A stretch of DNA of 64,000 nt from Bugulina stolonifera (lineage: Eukaryota > Bryozoa > Gymnolaemata > Cheilostomatida > Bugulidae): assembly GCA_935421135.1 (NCBI GenBank), contig OW285195.1, positions 930,001-994,000 on the forward strand, in the 5' to 3' direction. The notes beneath the pieces are model-generated. The model made no database searches, had not been told where the DNA came from, and worked only from the letters and a program-made list of their open reading frames with translations. A program made the position numbers and the translations under genes. Shown piece after piece: positions 11,101 to 26,100 of the stretch (positions within the stretch are counted from its first letter, which is position 1; the number at the start of each line of letters is the position of its first letter).

Positions 11101-14100
11101 TGCATAAAATGTATTATATGCATCGAATGCATAGAATACATAGAATGCATAGATTACATGGAATGCATAGAGTGCATAGAATGCATTCTATGTGATCAAT
11201 GTATTCTATGCATTCTATGCATAAAATGTACTATATGCATCGAATGCATAGAATACATAGAATGCATAGATTACATGGAATGCATAGAGTGCATAGAATG
11301 CATTCTATGTGATCAATGTATTCTCTGCATAGAATGCAATCTATGTATTCTATGCATAGAATGCATAAAATACATTGATTACATACAATGCCTTCTATGT
11401 ATTCAATGTATTCTATGTATTCTATGCATCGAATGCATAGAATGCAATCTATGGAATCTATGCTTAGAGTGCATAGATTACATGGAATGCCTTATATGCA
11501 TTCTATGTCTTCTATGTCTTCTATGTATTCAATGTATTCTATGCATAGAATGCATAGAATGCAATCTATGTATTCTATGCATAGAATGAATAGGTTACAT
11601 TGAATGCATAGAGTGCATAGAGTGCAATCTATGTATTCTATGCATAGAGTGCATAGATTGCACGGAATGCATTCTGTGCATTCTATGTCATCTATGTAAT
11701 CTATGCATAGAATGCATAAAATGCAATCTAGGTATTCTATGCATAGAACGCATAGATTCTATGGAATGCATAGAGTGCATAGAATGCATTCTATACGATC
11801 AATGTATTCTATGCATTCTATGCATAAAATGTGTTCTATGCATCGAATGCATCGAATGTATAGGATACATAGAATGCATAGATTACATGGAATGCATAGA
11901 GTTCATAGAATGCAATCTATGTATTCTATGCATAGAATGCATAGAATGCAATCGATGTATTCTATGCATAGAACGCATAGGTTTCATGGAATGCATAGAG
12001 TGCATAGAGTGCAATCTATGTATTCTATGCATAGAGTGCATAGAATGCAATCTATGTATTCTATGCGTAGAATGCATAGAATACATGGAATGCATAGAGT
12101 GCATAGAATGCATTCTATGTGATAAATGTATTCTATGCATTCTATGCATAAAATGTATTCTATGCATCGAATGCATAGAATACATAGAATGCATAGATTA
12201 CATGGAATGCATAGAGTGCATAGAGTGCAATCTATGTATTCTATGTATTCTATGCATGGAATGCATAGAATACATAGAAGACATAGAATTATATGTATTC
12301 TATGCATAGAATGCATATAATGCAATATATGTATTCTATGCATAGCACGCATAGATTACATGGAATGCATAGAGTGAATAGAATGCATTCTATGTGATTA
12401 ATGTATTCTATGCATTCTATGCATAAAATGTGTTCTATGCATCGAATGCATCGAATGTATAGGATACATAGAATGCATAGATTACATGGAATGCATAGAG
12501 TGCATGGAAGGCAATCTATGTATTCTATGCATAGAATGCATAGAATGCAATCGATGTATTCTATGCATAGAACGCATAGGTTACATGGAATGCATAGAGT
12601 GCATAGAGTGCAATCTATGTATTTTATGCATAGAGTGCATAGAATGTAATCTAGGTATTCTATGCATAGAACGCATAGATTCTATGGAATGCATAGAGTG
12701 CATAGAATGCATTCTATGCGATCAATGTATTCTATGCATTCTATGCATAAAATGTGTTCTATGCATCGAATGCATCGAATGTATAGGATACATAGAATGC
12801 ATAGATTACATGGAACGCATAGAGTGCAAAGAATGCAATCTACATGTATGTATTCTATGCATAGAATGCATAGAATGCAATCTAATGTATGTATTCCATG
12901 CATAGAATGCATACGTTACATGGAATGCGTAGAGTGCATAGAGTGCAATCTATGTATTCTATGCATAGAGTGCATAGAATGCAATCTATGTATTCTATGC
13001 ATAAAATGCATAGATTACATCGAATGCATAGAGTGCATAGAATGCATTCTATGTGATCAATGTATTCTATGCATTCTATGCATAGAATGCATAGATTACA
13101 TGGAATGCATAGAGTGCATCGAGTGCAATCTATGTATTCTATGCATAGAACGCATAGATTACATGGAAGGCATAGAGTGCATAGAATGCATTCTATGTGA
13201 TCAATGTATTCTATGCATTCTATGCATAAAATGTATTATATGCATCGAATGCATAGAATACATAGAATGCATAGATTACATGGAATGCATAGAGTGCATA
13301 GAATGCATTCTATGTGATCAATGTTTTCTATGCATAGAATGCATAGTATGCAATCTATGTATCCTATGCATAGAACGCATAGATTACATGGAATGCATAG
13401 AGTGCATAGAATGCATTCTATGTGATCAATGTATTCTATGAATAGAATGCATAAAATACATTGATTACATACAATCTCTTCTATGTATTCAATGTATTCG
13501 ATGTATTCTATGCATCGAATGCATAGAATGCAATCTATGTATTCTATGCATAGAACGCATCGATTACATGGAATGCATAGAATGCATAGAATTCATTCTA
13601 TGCGATCAATGTATTCTATGCATTCTATGCATAAGATGTGTTCTATGCATCGAATGCATCGAATGTATAGGATACATAGAATGCATAGTTTACATGGAAT
13701 GCATAGAGTGCATAGAATGCAATCAATGTATGCTATGCATAGAATGCATAGAATACATAGAAGACATCGAATTATATGTACATATATTCTATGCATGGAA
13801 TGTATTGAATGCAATATATGTATGCATAAAATGTATTCTATGCATCGTATGCATAGAATACATAGAATGCATAGATTAAATGGAATGCATAGAGTTCATA
13901 GAGTGCAATCTATGTATTCTATGCATAGAGTGCATAGATTGCACGGAATGCATTCTATGTCTTCTATGTATTCTATGCATAGAATGCATATAATGCAATC
14001 TATGTATTCTATGCATAGAACGCATAGATTACATGGAACGCATAGAGTGCATAGAATGCATTCTATGTGATCAATTTATTCTATGCATTCTATGCATAAA

Positions 14101-17100
14101 ATGTATTATATGCATCGAATGCATAGAATACATAGAATGCATAGACTAAATGGAATGCATAGAGTGCATAGAATGCAATCTATGTGTTCTATGCAATGCA
14201 TAGACTACATAGAATGCATAGAACTCATAAAACGCATAGAATGCACTCTATGCATCCTATGCATTCTATGCATTCAGTGCATAGAATGCATTCTATCTGA
14301 TCAATGTATTCTGTTCATTCTATGCATAAAATGTATTCTATGCACCGAATGCATAGAATACATAGAATACATAGATTACATGGAATGCATAGAGTGCAAT
14401 AAGTGCAATCTATGTATTCTATGTATTCTATGCATGGAATGCATAGAATACGTAGAAGACATAGAATTATATGTATTCTTTGCATAGAATGCATAGTATG
14501 CATTCTATGTGATCAATGTACTCTATGCATAGAATGCATAAAATACATTGATTACATACAATGCCTTCTATGTATTCAATGTATTCTATGTATTCGATGC
14601 ATCGAATGCATAAAATGCAATCTATGTAATCTATGCATAGAGTGCATAGATTAGATGGAATGCATTATATGCATTCTATGTCTTCTATGTCTTCTATGTA
14701 TTCAATGTATTCTATGCATAGAATGCATAGAATGCAATCGATGTATCCTATGCATAAAATGAATAGGTTACATGGAATGCATAGAGTGCATAGAGTGCAA
14801 TCTATGTATTCTATGCATAGAGTGCATAGATTGCGCGGAATGCATTCTGTGCATTCTATGTCTTCTATGTATTCTATGCATAGAATGCAATCTAGGTATT
14901 CTATGCATAGAACGCATAGATTACATGGAATGCATAGAGTGAATGGAATGCATTCCATGCGATCAATGTATTCTATGCATTCTATGCATAAAATGTGTTC
15001 TATGCATCGAATGCATCGAATGTATAGGATACATAGAATGCATAGATTACATGGAACGCATAGAGTGCAAAGAATGCAATCTATGTATTCTATGCATAGA
15101 ATGCATAGAATGCAATCTAATGTATGTATTCCATGCATAGAATGCATAGGTTACATGGAATGCGTAGAGTGCATAGAGTGCAATCTATGTATTCTATGCA
15201 TAGAGTGCATAGAATGCAATCTATGTATTCTATGCATAAAATGCATAGATTACATCGAATGCATAGAGTGCATAGAATGCATTCTATGTGATCAATGTAT
15301 TCTATGCATTCTATGCATAGAATGCATAGATTACATGGAATGCATAGAGTGCATCGAGTGCAATCTATGTATTCTATGCATAGAACGCATAGATTACATG
15401 GAATGCATAGAGTGCATAGAATGCCTTCTATGTGATCAATGTATTCTATGCATTCTATGCATAAAATGTATTATATGCATCGAATGCATAGAATACATAG
15501 AATGCATAGATTACATGGAATGCATAGAGTGCATAGAATGCATTCTATGTGATCAATGTATTCTATGCATTCTATGCATAAAATGTACTATATGCATCGA
15601 ATGCATAGAATACATAGAATGCATAGATTACATGGAATGCATAGAGTGCATAGAATGCATTCTATGTGATCAATGTATTCTCTGCATAGAATGCAATCTA
15701 TGTATTCTATGCATAGAATGCATAAAATACATTGATTACATACAATGCCTTCAATGTATTCTATGTATTCTATGCATCGAATGCATAGAATGCAATCTAT
15801 GTAATCTATGCATAGAGTGCATAGATTACATGGAATGCCTGATATGCATTCTATGTCTTCTATGTCTTCTATGTATTCAATGTATTCTATGCATAGAATG
15901 CATAGAATGCAATCTATGTATTCTATGCATAGAATGAATAGGTTACATTGAATGCATAGAGTGCATAGAGTGCAATCTATGTATTCTATGCATAGAGTGC
16001 ATAGATTGCACGGAATGCATTCTGTGCATTCTATGTCATCTATGTAATCTATGCATAGAATGCATAAAATGCAATCTAGGTATTCTATGCATAGAACGCA
16101 TAGATTCTATGGAATGCATAGAGTGCATAGAATGCATTCTATACGATCAATGTATTCTATGCATTCTATGCATAAAATGTGTTCTATGCATCGAATGCAT
16201 CGAATGTATAGGATACATAGAATGCATAGATTACATGGAATGCATAGAGTTCATAGAATGCAATCTATGTATTCTATGCATAGAATGCATAGAATGCAAT
16301 CGATGTATTCTATGCATGGAACGCATAGGTTTCATGGAATGCATAGAGTGCATAGAGTGCAATCTATGTATTCTATGCATAGAGTGCATAGAATGCAATC
16401 TATGTATTCTATGCGTAGAATGCATAGAATACATGGAATGCATAGAGTGCATAGAATGCATTCTATGTGATAAATGTATTCTATGCATTCTATGCATAAA
16501 ATGTATTCTATGCATCGAATGCATAGAATACATAGAATGCATAGATTACATGGAATGCATAGAGTACATAGAGTGCACTCTATGCATTCTATGTATTCTA
16601 TGCATGGAATGCATAGAATACATAGAAGACATAGAATTATATGTATTCTATGCATAGAATGCATATAATGCAATATATGTATTCTATGCATAGCACGCAT
16701 AGATTACATGGAATGCATAGAGTGAATAGAATGCATTCTATGTGATTAATGTATTCTATGCATTCTATGCATAAAATGTGTTCTATGCATCGAATGCATC
16801 GAATGTATAGGATACATAGAATGCATAGATTACATGGAATGCATAGAGTGCATAGAAGGCAATCTATGTATTCTATGCATAGAATGCATAGAATGCAATC
16901 GATGTATTCTATGCATAGAACGCATAGGTTACATGGAATGCATAGAGTGCATAGAGTGCAATCTATGTATTTTATGCATAGAGTGCATAGAATGTAATCT
17001 AGGTATTCTATGCATAGAACGCATAGATTCTATGGAATGCATAGAGTGCATAGAATGCATTCTATGCGATCAATGTTTTCTATGCATTCTATGCATAAAA

Positions 17101-20100
17101 TGTGTTCTATGCATCGAATGCATCGAATGTATAGGATACATAGAATGCATAGATTACATGGAGTGCATAGAGTGCATAGAATGCAATCTATGTATTCTAT
17201 GCATAGAATGCATAGTATGCAATCTATGTATCCTATGCATAGAACGCATAGATTACATGGAATGCATAGAGTGCATAGAATGCATTCTATGTGATCAATG
17301 TATTCTATGAATAGAATGCATAAAATACATTGATTACATACAATCTCTTCTATGTATTCAATGTATTCGATGTATTCTATGCATCGAATGCATAGAATGC
17401 AATCTATGTATTCTATGCATAGAACGCATCGATTACATGGAATGCATAGAATGCATAGAATTCATTCTATGCGATCAATGTATTCTATGCATTCTATGCA
17501 TAAGATGTGTTCTATGCATCGAATGCATCGAATGTATAGGATACATAGAATGCATAGTTTACATGGAATGCATAGAGTGCATAGAATGCAATCAATGTAT
17601 GCTATGCATAGAATGCATAGAATACATAGAAGACATCGAATTATATGTACATATATTCTATGCATAGAATGTATTGAATGCAATATATGTATGCATAAAA
17701 TGTATTCTATGCATCGTATGCATAGAATACATAGAATGCATAGATTAAATGGAATGCATAGAGTTCATAGAGTGCAATCTATGTATTCTATGCATAGAGT
17801 GCATAGATTGCACGGAATGCATTCTATGTCTTCTATGTATTCTATGCATAGAATGCATATAATGCAATCTATGTATTCTATGCATAGAACGCATAGATTA
17901 CATGGAACGCATAGAGTGCATAGAATGCATTCTATGTGATCAATTTATTCTATGCATTCTATGCATAAAATGTATTATATGCATCGAATGCATAGAATAC
18001 ATAGAATGCATAGACTAAATGGAATGCATAGAGTGCATAGAATGCAATCTATGTGTTCTATGCAATGCATAGACTACATAGAATGCATAGAACTCATAAA
18101 ACGCATAGAATGCACTCTATGCATCCTATGCATTCTATGCATTCAGTGCATAGAATGCATTCTATCTGATCAATGTATTCTGTTCATTCTATGCATAAAA
18201 TGTATTCTATGCACCGAATGCATAGAATACATAGAATACATAGATTACATGGAATGCATAGAGTGCAATAAGTGCAATCTATGTATTCTATGTATTCTAT
18301 GCATGGAATGCATAGAATACGTAGAAGACATAGAATTATATGTATTCTTTGCATAGAATGCATAGTATGCATTCTATGTGATCAATGTACTCTATGCATA
18401 GAATGCATAAAATACATTGATTACATACAATGCCTTCTATGTATTCAATGTATTCTATGTATTCGATGCATCGAATGCATAAAATGCAATCTATGTAATC
18501 TATGCATAGAGTGCATAGATTAGATGGAATGCATTATATGCATTCTATGTCTTCTATGTCTTCTATGTATTCAATGTATTCTATGCATAGAATGCATAGA
18601 ATGCAATCGATGTATCCTATGCATAAAATGAATAGGTTACATGGAATGCATAGAGTGCATAGAGTGCAATCTATGTATTCTATGCATAGAGTGCATAGAT
18701 TGCGCGGAATGCATTCTGTGCATTCTATGTCTTCTATGTATTCTATGCATAGAATGCAATCTAGGTATTCTATGCATAGAACGCATAGATTACATGGAAT
18801 GCATAGAGTGAATAGAATGCATTCCATGCGATCAATGTATTCTATGCATTCTATGCATAAAATGTGTTCTATGCATCGAATGCATCGAATGTATAGGATA
18901 CATAGAATGCATAGATTACATGGAACGCATAGAGTGCAAAGAATGCAATCTATGTATTCTATGCATAGAATGCATAGAATGCAATCTAATGTATGTATTC
19001 CATGCATAGAATGCATAGGTTACATGGAATGCGTAGAGTGCATAGAGTGCAATCTATGTATTCTATGCATAGAGTGCATAGAATGCAATCTATGTATTCT
19101 ATGCATAAAATGCATAGATTACATCGAATGCATAGAGTGCATAGAATGCATTCTATGTGATCAATGTATTCTATGCATTCTATGCATAGAATGCATAGAT
19201 TACATGGAATGCATAGAGTGCATCGAGTGCAATCTATGTATTCTATGCATAGAACGCATAGATTACATGGAATGCATAGAGTGCATAGAATGCCTTCTAT
19301 GTGATCAATGTATTCTATGCATTCTATGCATAAAATGTATTATATGCATCGAATGCATAGAATACATAGAATGCATAGATTACATGGAATGCATAGAGTG
19401 CATAGAATGCATTCTATGTGATCAATGTATTCTATGCATTCTATGCATAAAATGTATTATATGCATCGAATGCATAGAATACATAGAATGCATAGATTAC
19501 ATGGAATGCATAGAGTGCATAGAATGCATTCTATGTGATCAATGTATTCTCTGCATAGAATGCAATCTATGTATTCTATGCATAGAATGCATAAAATACA
19601 TTGATTACATACAATGCCTTCAATGTATTCTATGTATTCTATGCATCGAATGCATAGAATGCAATCTATGTAATCTATGCATAGAGTGCATAGATTACAT
19701 GGAATGCCTGATATGCATTCTATGTCTTCTATGTCTTCTATGTATTCAATGTATTCTATGCATAGAATGCATAGAATGCAATCTATGTATTCTATGCATA
19801 GAATGAATAGGTTACATTGAATGCATAGAGTGCATAGAGTGCAATCTATGTATTCTATGCATAGAGTGCATAGATTGCACGGAATGCATTCTGTGCATTC
19901 TATGTCATCTATGTAATCTATGCATAGAATGCATAAAATGCAATCTAGGTATTCTATGCATAGAACGCATAGATTCTATGGAATGCATAGAGTGCATAGA
20001 ATGCATTCTATACGATCAATGTATTCTATGCATTCTATGCATAAAATGTGTTCTATGCATCGAATGCATCGAATGTATAGGATACATAGAATGCATAGAT

Positions 20101-23100
20101 TACATGGAATGCATAGAGTTCATAGAATGCAATCTATGTATTCTATGCATAGAATGCATAGAATGCAATCGATGTATTCTATGCATGGAACGCATAGGTT
20201 TCATGGAATGCATAGAGTGCATAGAGTGCAATCTATGTATTCTATGCATAGAGTGCATAGAATGCAATCTATGTATTCTATGCGTAGAATGCATAGAATA
20301 CATGGAATGCATAGAGTGCATAGAATGCATTCTATGTGATAAATGTATTCTATGCATTCTACACATAAAATGTATTCTATGCATCGAATGCATAGAATAC
20401 ATAGAATGCATAGATTACATGGAATGCATAGAGTGCATAGAATGCAATCTATGTATTCTATGTATTCTATGCATGGAATGCATAGAATACATAGAAGACA
20501 TAGAATTATATGTATTCTATGCATAGAATGCATATAATGCAATATATGTATTCTATGCATAGCACGCATAGATTACATGGAATGCATAGAGTGAATAGAA
20601 TGCATTCTATGTGATTAATGTATTCTATGCATTCTATGCATAAAATGTGTTCTATGCATCGAATGCATCGAATGTATAGGATACATAGAATGCATAGATT
20701 ACATGGAATGCATAGAGTGCATAGAAGGCAATCTATGTATTCTATGCATAGAATGCATAGAATGCAATCGATGTATTCTATGCATAGAACGCATAGGTTA
20801 CATGGAATGCATAGAGTGCATAGAGTGCAATCTATGTATTTTATGCATAGAGTGCATAGAATGTAATCTAGGTATTCTATGCATAGAACGCATAGATTCT
20901 ATGGAATGCATAGAGTGCATAGAATGCATTCTATGCGATCAATGTTTTCTATGCATTCTATGCATAAAATGTGTTCTATGCATCGAATGCATCGAATGTA
21001 TAGGATACATAGAATGCATAGATTACATGGAGTGCATAGAGTGCATAGAATGCAATCTATGTATTCTATGCATAGAATGCATAGTATGCAATCTATGTAT
21101 CCTATGCATAGAACGCATAGATTACATGGAATGCATAGAGTGCATAGAATGCATTCTATGTGATCAATGTATTCTATGCATTCTATGCATAGAATGCATA
21201 GATTACATGGAATGCATAGAGTGCATCGAGTGCAATCTATGTATTCTATGCATAGAACGCATAGATTACATGGAATGCATAGAGTGCATAGAATGCCTTC
21301 TATGTGATCAATGTATTCTATGCATTCTATGCATAAAATGTATTATATGCATCGAATGCATAGAATACATAGAATGCATAGATTACATGGAATGCATAGA
21401 GTGCATAGAATGCATTCTATGTGATCAATGTATTCTATGCATTCTATGCATAAAATGTACTATATGCATCGAATGCATAGAATACATAGAATGCATAGAT
21501 TACATGGAATGCATAGAGTGCATAGAATGCATTCTATGTGATCAATGTATTCTCTGCATAGAATGCAATCTATGTATTCTATGCATAGAATGCATAAAAT
21601 ACATTGATTACATACAATGCCTTCTATGTATTCAATGTATTCTATGTATTCTATGTATTCAATGTATTCTATGCATAGAATGCATAGAATGCAATCTATG
21701 TATTCTATGCATAGAATGAATAGGTTACATTGAATGCATAGAGTGCATAGAGTGCAATCTATGTATTCTATGCATAGAGTGCATAGATTGCACGGAATGC
21801 ATTCTGTGCATTCTATGTCATCTATGTAATCTATGCATAGAATGCATAAAATGCAATCTAGGTATTCTATGCATAGAACGCATAGATTCTATGGAATGCA
21901 TAGAGTGCATAGAATGCATTCTATACGATCAATGTATTCTATGCATTCTATGCATGAAATGTGTTCTATGCATCGAATGCATCGAATGTATAGGATACAT
22001 AGAATGCATAGATTACATGGAATGCATAGAGTTCATAGAATGCAATCTATGTATTCTATGCATAGAATGCATAGAATGCAATCGATGTATTCTATGCATA
22101 GAACGCATAGGTTTCATGGAATGCATAGAGTGCATAGAGTGCAATCTATGTATTCTATGCATAGAGTGCATAGAATGCAATCTATGTATTCTATGCGTAG
22201 AATGCATAGAATACATGGAATGCATAGAGTGCATAGAATGCATTCTATGTGATAAATGTATTCTATGCATTCTATGCATAAAATGTATTCTATGCATCGA
22301 ATGCATAGAATACATAGAATGCATAGATTACATGGAATGCATAGAGTGCATAGAGTGCAATCTATGTATTCTATGTATTCTATGCATGGAATGCATAGAA
22401 TACATAGAAGACATAGAATTATATGTATTCTATGCATAGAATGCATATAATGCAATATATGTATTCTATGCATAGCACGCATAGATTACATGGAATGCAT
22501 AGAGTGAATAGAATGCATTCTATGTGATTAATGTATTCTATGCATTCTATGCATAAAATGTGTTCTATGCATCGAATGCATCGAATGTATAGGATACATA
22601 GAATGCATAGATTACATGGAATGCATAGAGTGCATAGAAGGCAATCTATGTATTCTATGCATAGAATGCATAGAATGCAATCGATGTATTCTATGCATAG
22701 AACGCATAGGTTACATGGAATGCATAGAGTGCATAGAGTGCAATCTATGTATTTTATGCATAGAGTGCATAGAATGTAATCTAGGTATTCTATGCATAGA
22801 ACGCATAGATTCTATGGAATGCATAGAGTGCATAGAATGCATTCTATGCGATCAATGTATTCTATGCATTCTATGCATAAAATGTGTTCTATGCATCGAA
22901 TGCATCGAATGTATAGGATACATAGAATGCATAGATTACATGGAGTGCATAGAGTGCATAGAATGCAATCTATGTATTCTATGCATAGAATGCATAGTAT
23001 GCAATCTATGTATCCTATGCATAGAACGCATAGATTACATGGAATGCATAGAGTGCATAGAATGCATTCTATGTGATCAATGTATTCTATGAATAGAATG

Positions 23101-26100
23101 CATAAAATACATTGATTACATACAATCTCTTCTATGTATTCAATGTATTTGATGTATTCTATGCATCGAATGCATAGAATGCAATCTATGTATTCTATGC
23201 ATAGAGTGCGTAGGTTACATGGAATGAATTCTATGCATTCTATGTCTTCTATGTCTTCTATATATTCAAATTATTCTATGCATAGAATGCAATCTATGTA
23301 TTCTATGCATAGAATGCATAGATTACATGGAATGCATAGAATGCATAGAATGCATTCTATGTGATAAATGTATTCTATGCATTCTATACATAAAATGTAC
23401 TCTATGCATCGAATGCATAGAATACATAGAATGCATAGATTACATGGAATGCATTATATGCATGCTATGTCTTCTATGTCTTCTATGTATTCCATGTATT
23501 CTATGCATAGAATGCATAGAATGCAATCTATGTGTTCTATGCATAGAATGAACAGGTTACATGGAATGAATAGAGTGCATAGAGGGCAATCTATGTATTC
23601 TATGCATAGAGTGCATAGATTGCACGGAATGCATTCTGTGCATTCTATGTCTTCTATGTATTCTATGCATAGAATGCAATCTAGGTATTCTATGCATAGA
23701 ACGCATAGATTCTACGGAATGCATAGAGTGCATAGAATGCATTCTATGCGATCAATGTATTCTATGCATTCTATGCATGAAATGTGTTCTATGCATCGAA
23801 TGCATCGAATGTATAGGATACATAGAATGCATAGATTACATGGAACGCATAGAGTGCAAAGAATGCAATCTATGTATTCTATGCATAGAATGCATAGAAT
23901 GCAATCTAATGTATGTATTCCATGCATAGCATGCATAGGTTACATGGAATGCATAGAGTGCATAGAGTGCAATCTATGTATTCTATGCATAGAGTGCATG
24001 GAATGCAATCTATGTATTCTATGCATAAAATGCATAGATTACATCGAATGCATAGAGTGCATAGAATGCATTCTCTGTGATCAATGTATTCTATGCATTC
24101 TATGCATAAAATGTATTATATGCATTGAATGCATAGAATACATTGATTACATACAATGCCTTCAATGTATTCTATGTATTCTATGCATCGAATGCATAGA
24201 ATGCAATCTATGTAATCTATGCATAGAGTGCATAGATTACATGGAATGCCTGATATGCATTCTATGTCTTCTATGTCTTCTATGTATTCAATGTATTCTA
24301 TGCATAGAATGCATAGAATGCAATCTATGTATTCTATGCATAGAATGAATAGGTTACATTGAATGCATAGAGTGCACAGAGTGCAATCTATGTATTCTAT
24401 GCATAGAGTGCATAGATTGCACGGAATGCATTCTGTGCATTCTATGTCATCTATGTAATCTATGCATAGAATGCATAAAATGCAATCTAGGTATTCTATG
24501 CATAGAACGCATAGATTCTATGGAATGCATAGAGTGCATAGAATGCATTCTATACGATCAATGTATTCTATGCATTCTATGCATAAAATGTGTTCTATGC
24601 ATCGAATGCATCGAATGTATAGGATACATAGAATGCATAGATTACATGGAATGCATAGAGTTCATAGAATGCAATCTATGTATTCTATGCATAGAATGCA
24701 TAGAATGCAATCGATGTATTCTATGCATGGAACGCATAGGTTTCATGGAATGCATAGAGTGCATAGAGTGCAATCTATGTATTCTATGCATAGAGTGCAT
24801 AGAATGCAATCTATGTATTCTATGCGTAGAATGCATAGAATACATGGAATGCATAGAGTGCATAGAATGCATTCTATGTGATAAATGTATTCTATGCATT
24901 CTATGCATAAAATGTATTCTATGCATCGAATGCATAGAATACATAGAATGCATAGATTACATGGAATGCATAGAGTGCATAGAGTGCAATCTATGTATTC
25001 TATGTATTCTATGCATGGAATGCATAGAATACATAGAATACATAGAATTATATGTATTCTATGCATAGAATACATATAATGCAATATATGTATTCTATGC
25101 ATAGCACGCATAGATTACATGGAATGCATAGAGTGAATAGAATGCATTCTATGTGATTAATGTATTCTATGCATTCTATGCATAAAATGTGTTCTATGCA
25201 TCGAATGCATCGAATGTATAGGATACATAGAATGCATAGATTACATGGAATGCATAGAGTGCATAGAAGGCAATCTATGTATTCTATGCATAGAATGCAT
25301 AGAATGCAATCGATGTATTCTATGCATAGAACGCATAGGTTACATGGAATGCATAGAGTGCATAGAGTGCAATCTATGTATTTTATGCATAGAGTGCATA
25401 GAATGTAATCTAGGTATTCTATGCATAGAACGCATAGATTCTATGGAATGCATAGAGTGCATAGAATGCATTCTATGCGATCAATGTTTTCTATGCATTC
25501 TATGCATAAAATGTGTTCTATGCATCGAATGCATCGAATGTATAGGATACATAGAATGCATAGATTACATGGAGTGCATAGAGTGCATAGAATGCAATCT
25601 ATGTATTCTATGCATAGAATGCATAGTATGCAATCTATGTATCCTATGCATAGAACGCATAGATTACATGGAATGCATAGAGTGCATAGAATGCATTTTA
25701 TGTGATCAATGTATTCTATGCATTCTATGCATAGAATGCATAGATTACATGGAATGCATAGAGTGCATCGAGTGCAATCTATGTATTCTATGCATAGAAC
25801 GCATAGATTACATGGAATGCATAGAGTGCATAGAATGCCTTTTATGTGATCAATGTATTCTATGCATTCTATGCATAAAATGTATTATATGCATCGAATG
25901 CATAGAATACATAGAATGCATAGATTACATGGAATGCATAGAGTGCATAGAATGCATTCTATGTGATCAATGTATTCTATGCATTCTATGCATAAAATGT
26001 ACTATATGCATCGAATGCATAGAATACATAGAATGCATAGATTACATGGAATGCATAGAGTGCATAGAATGCATTCTATGTGATCAATGTATTCTCTGCA

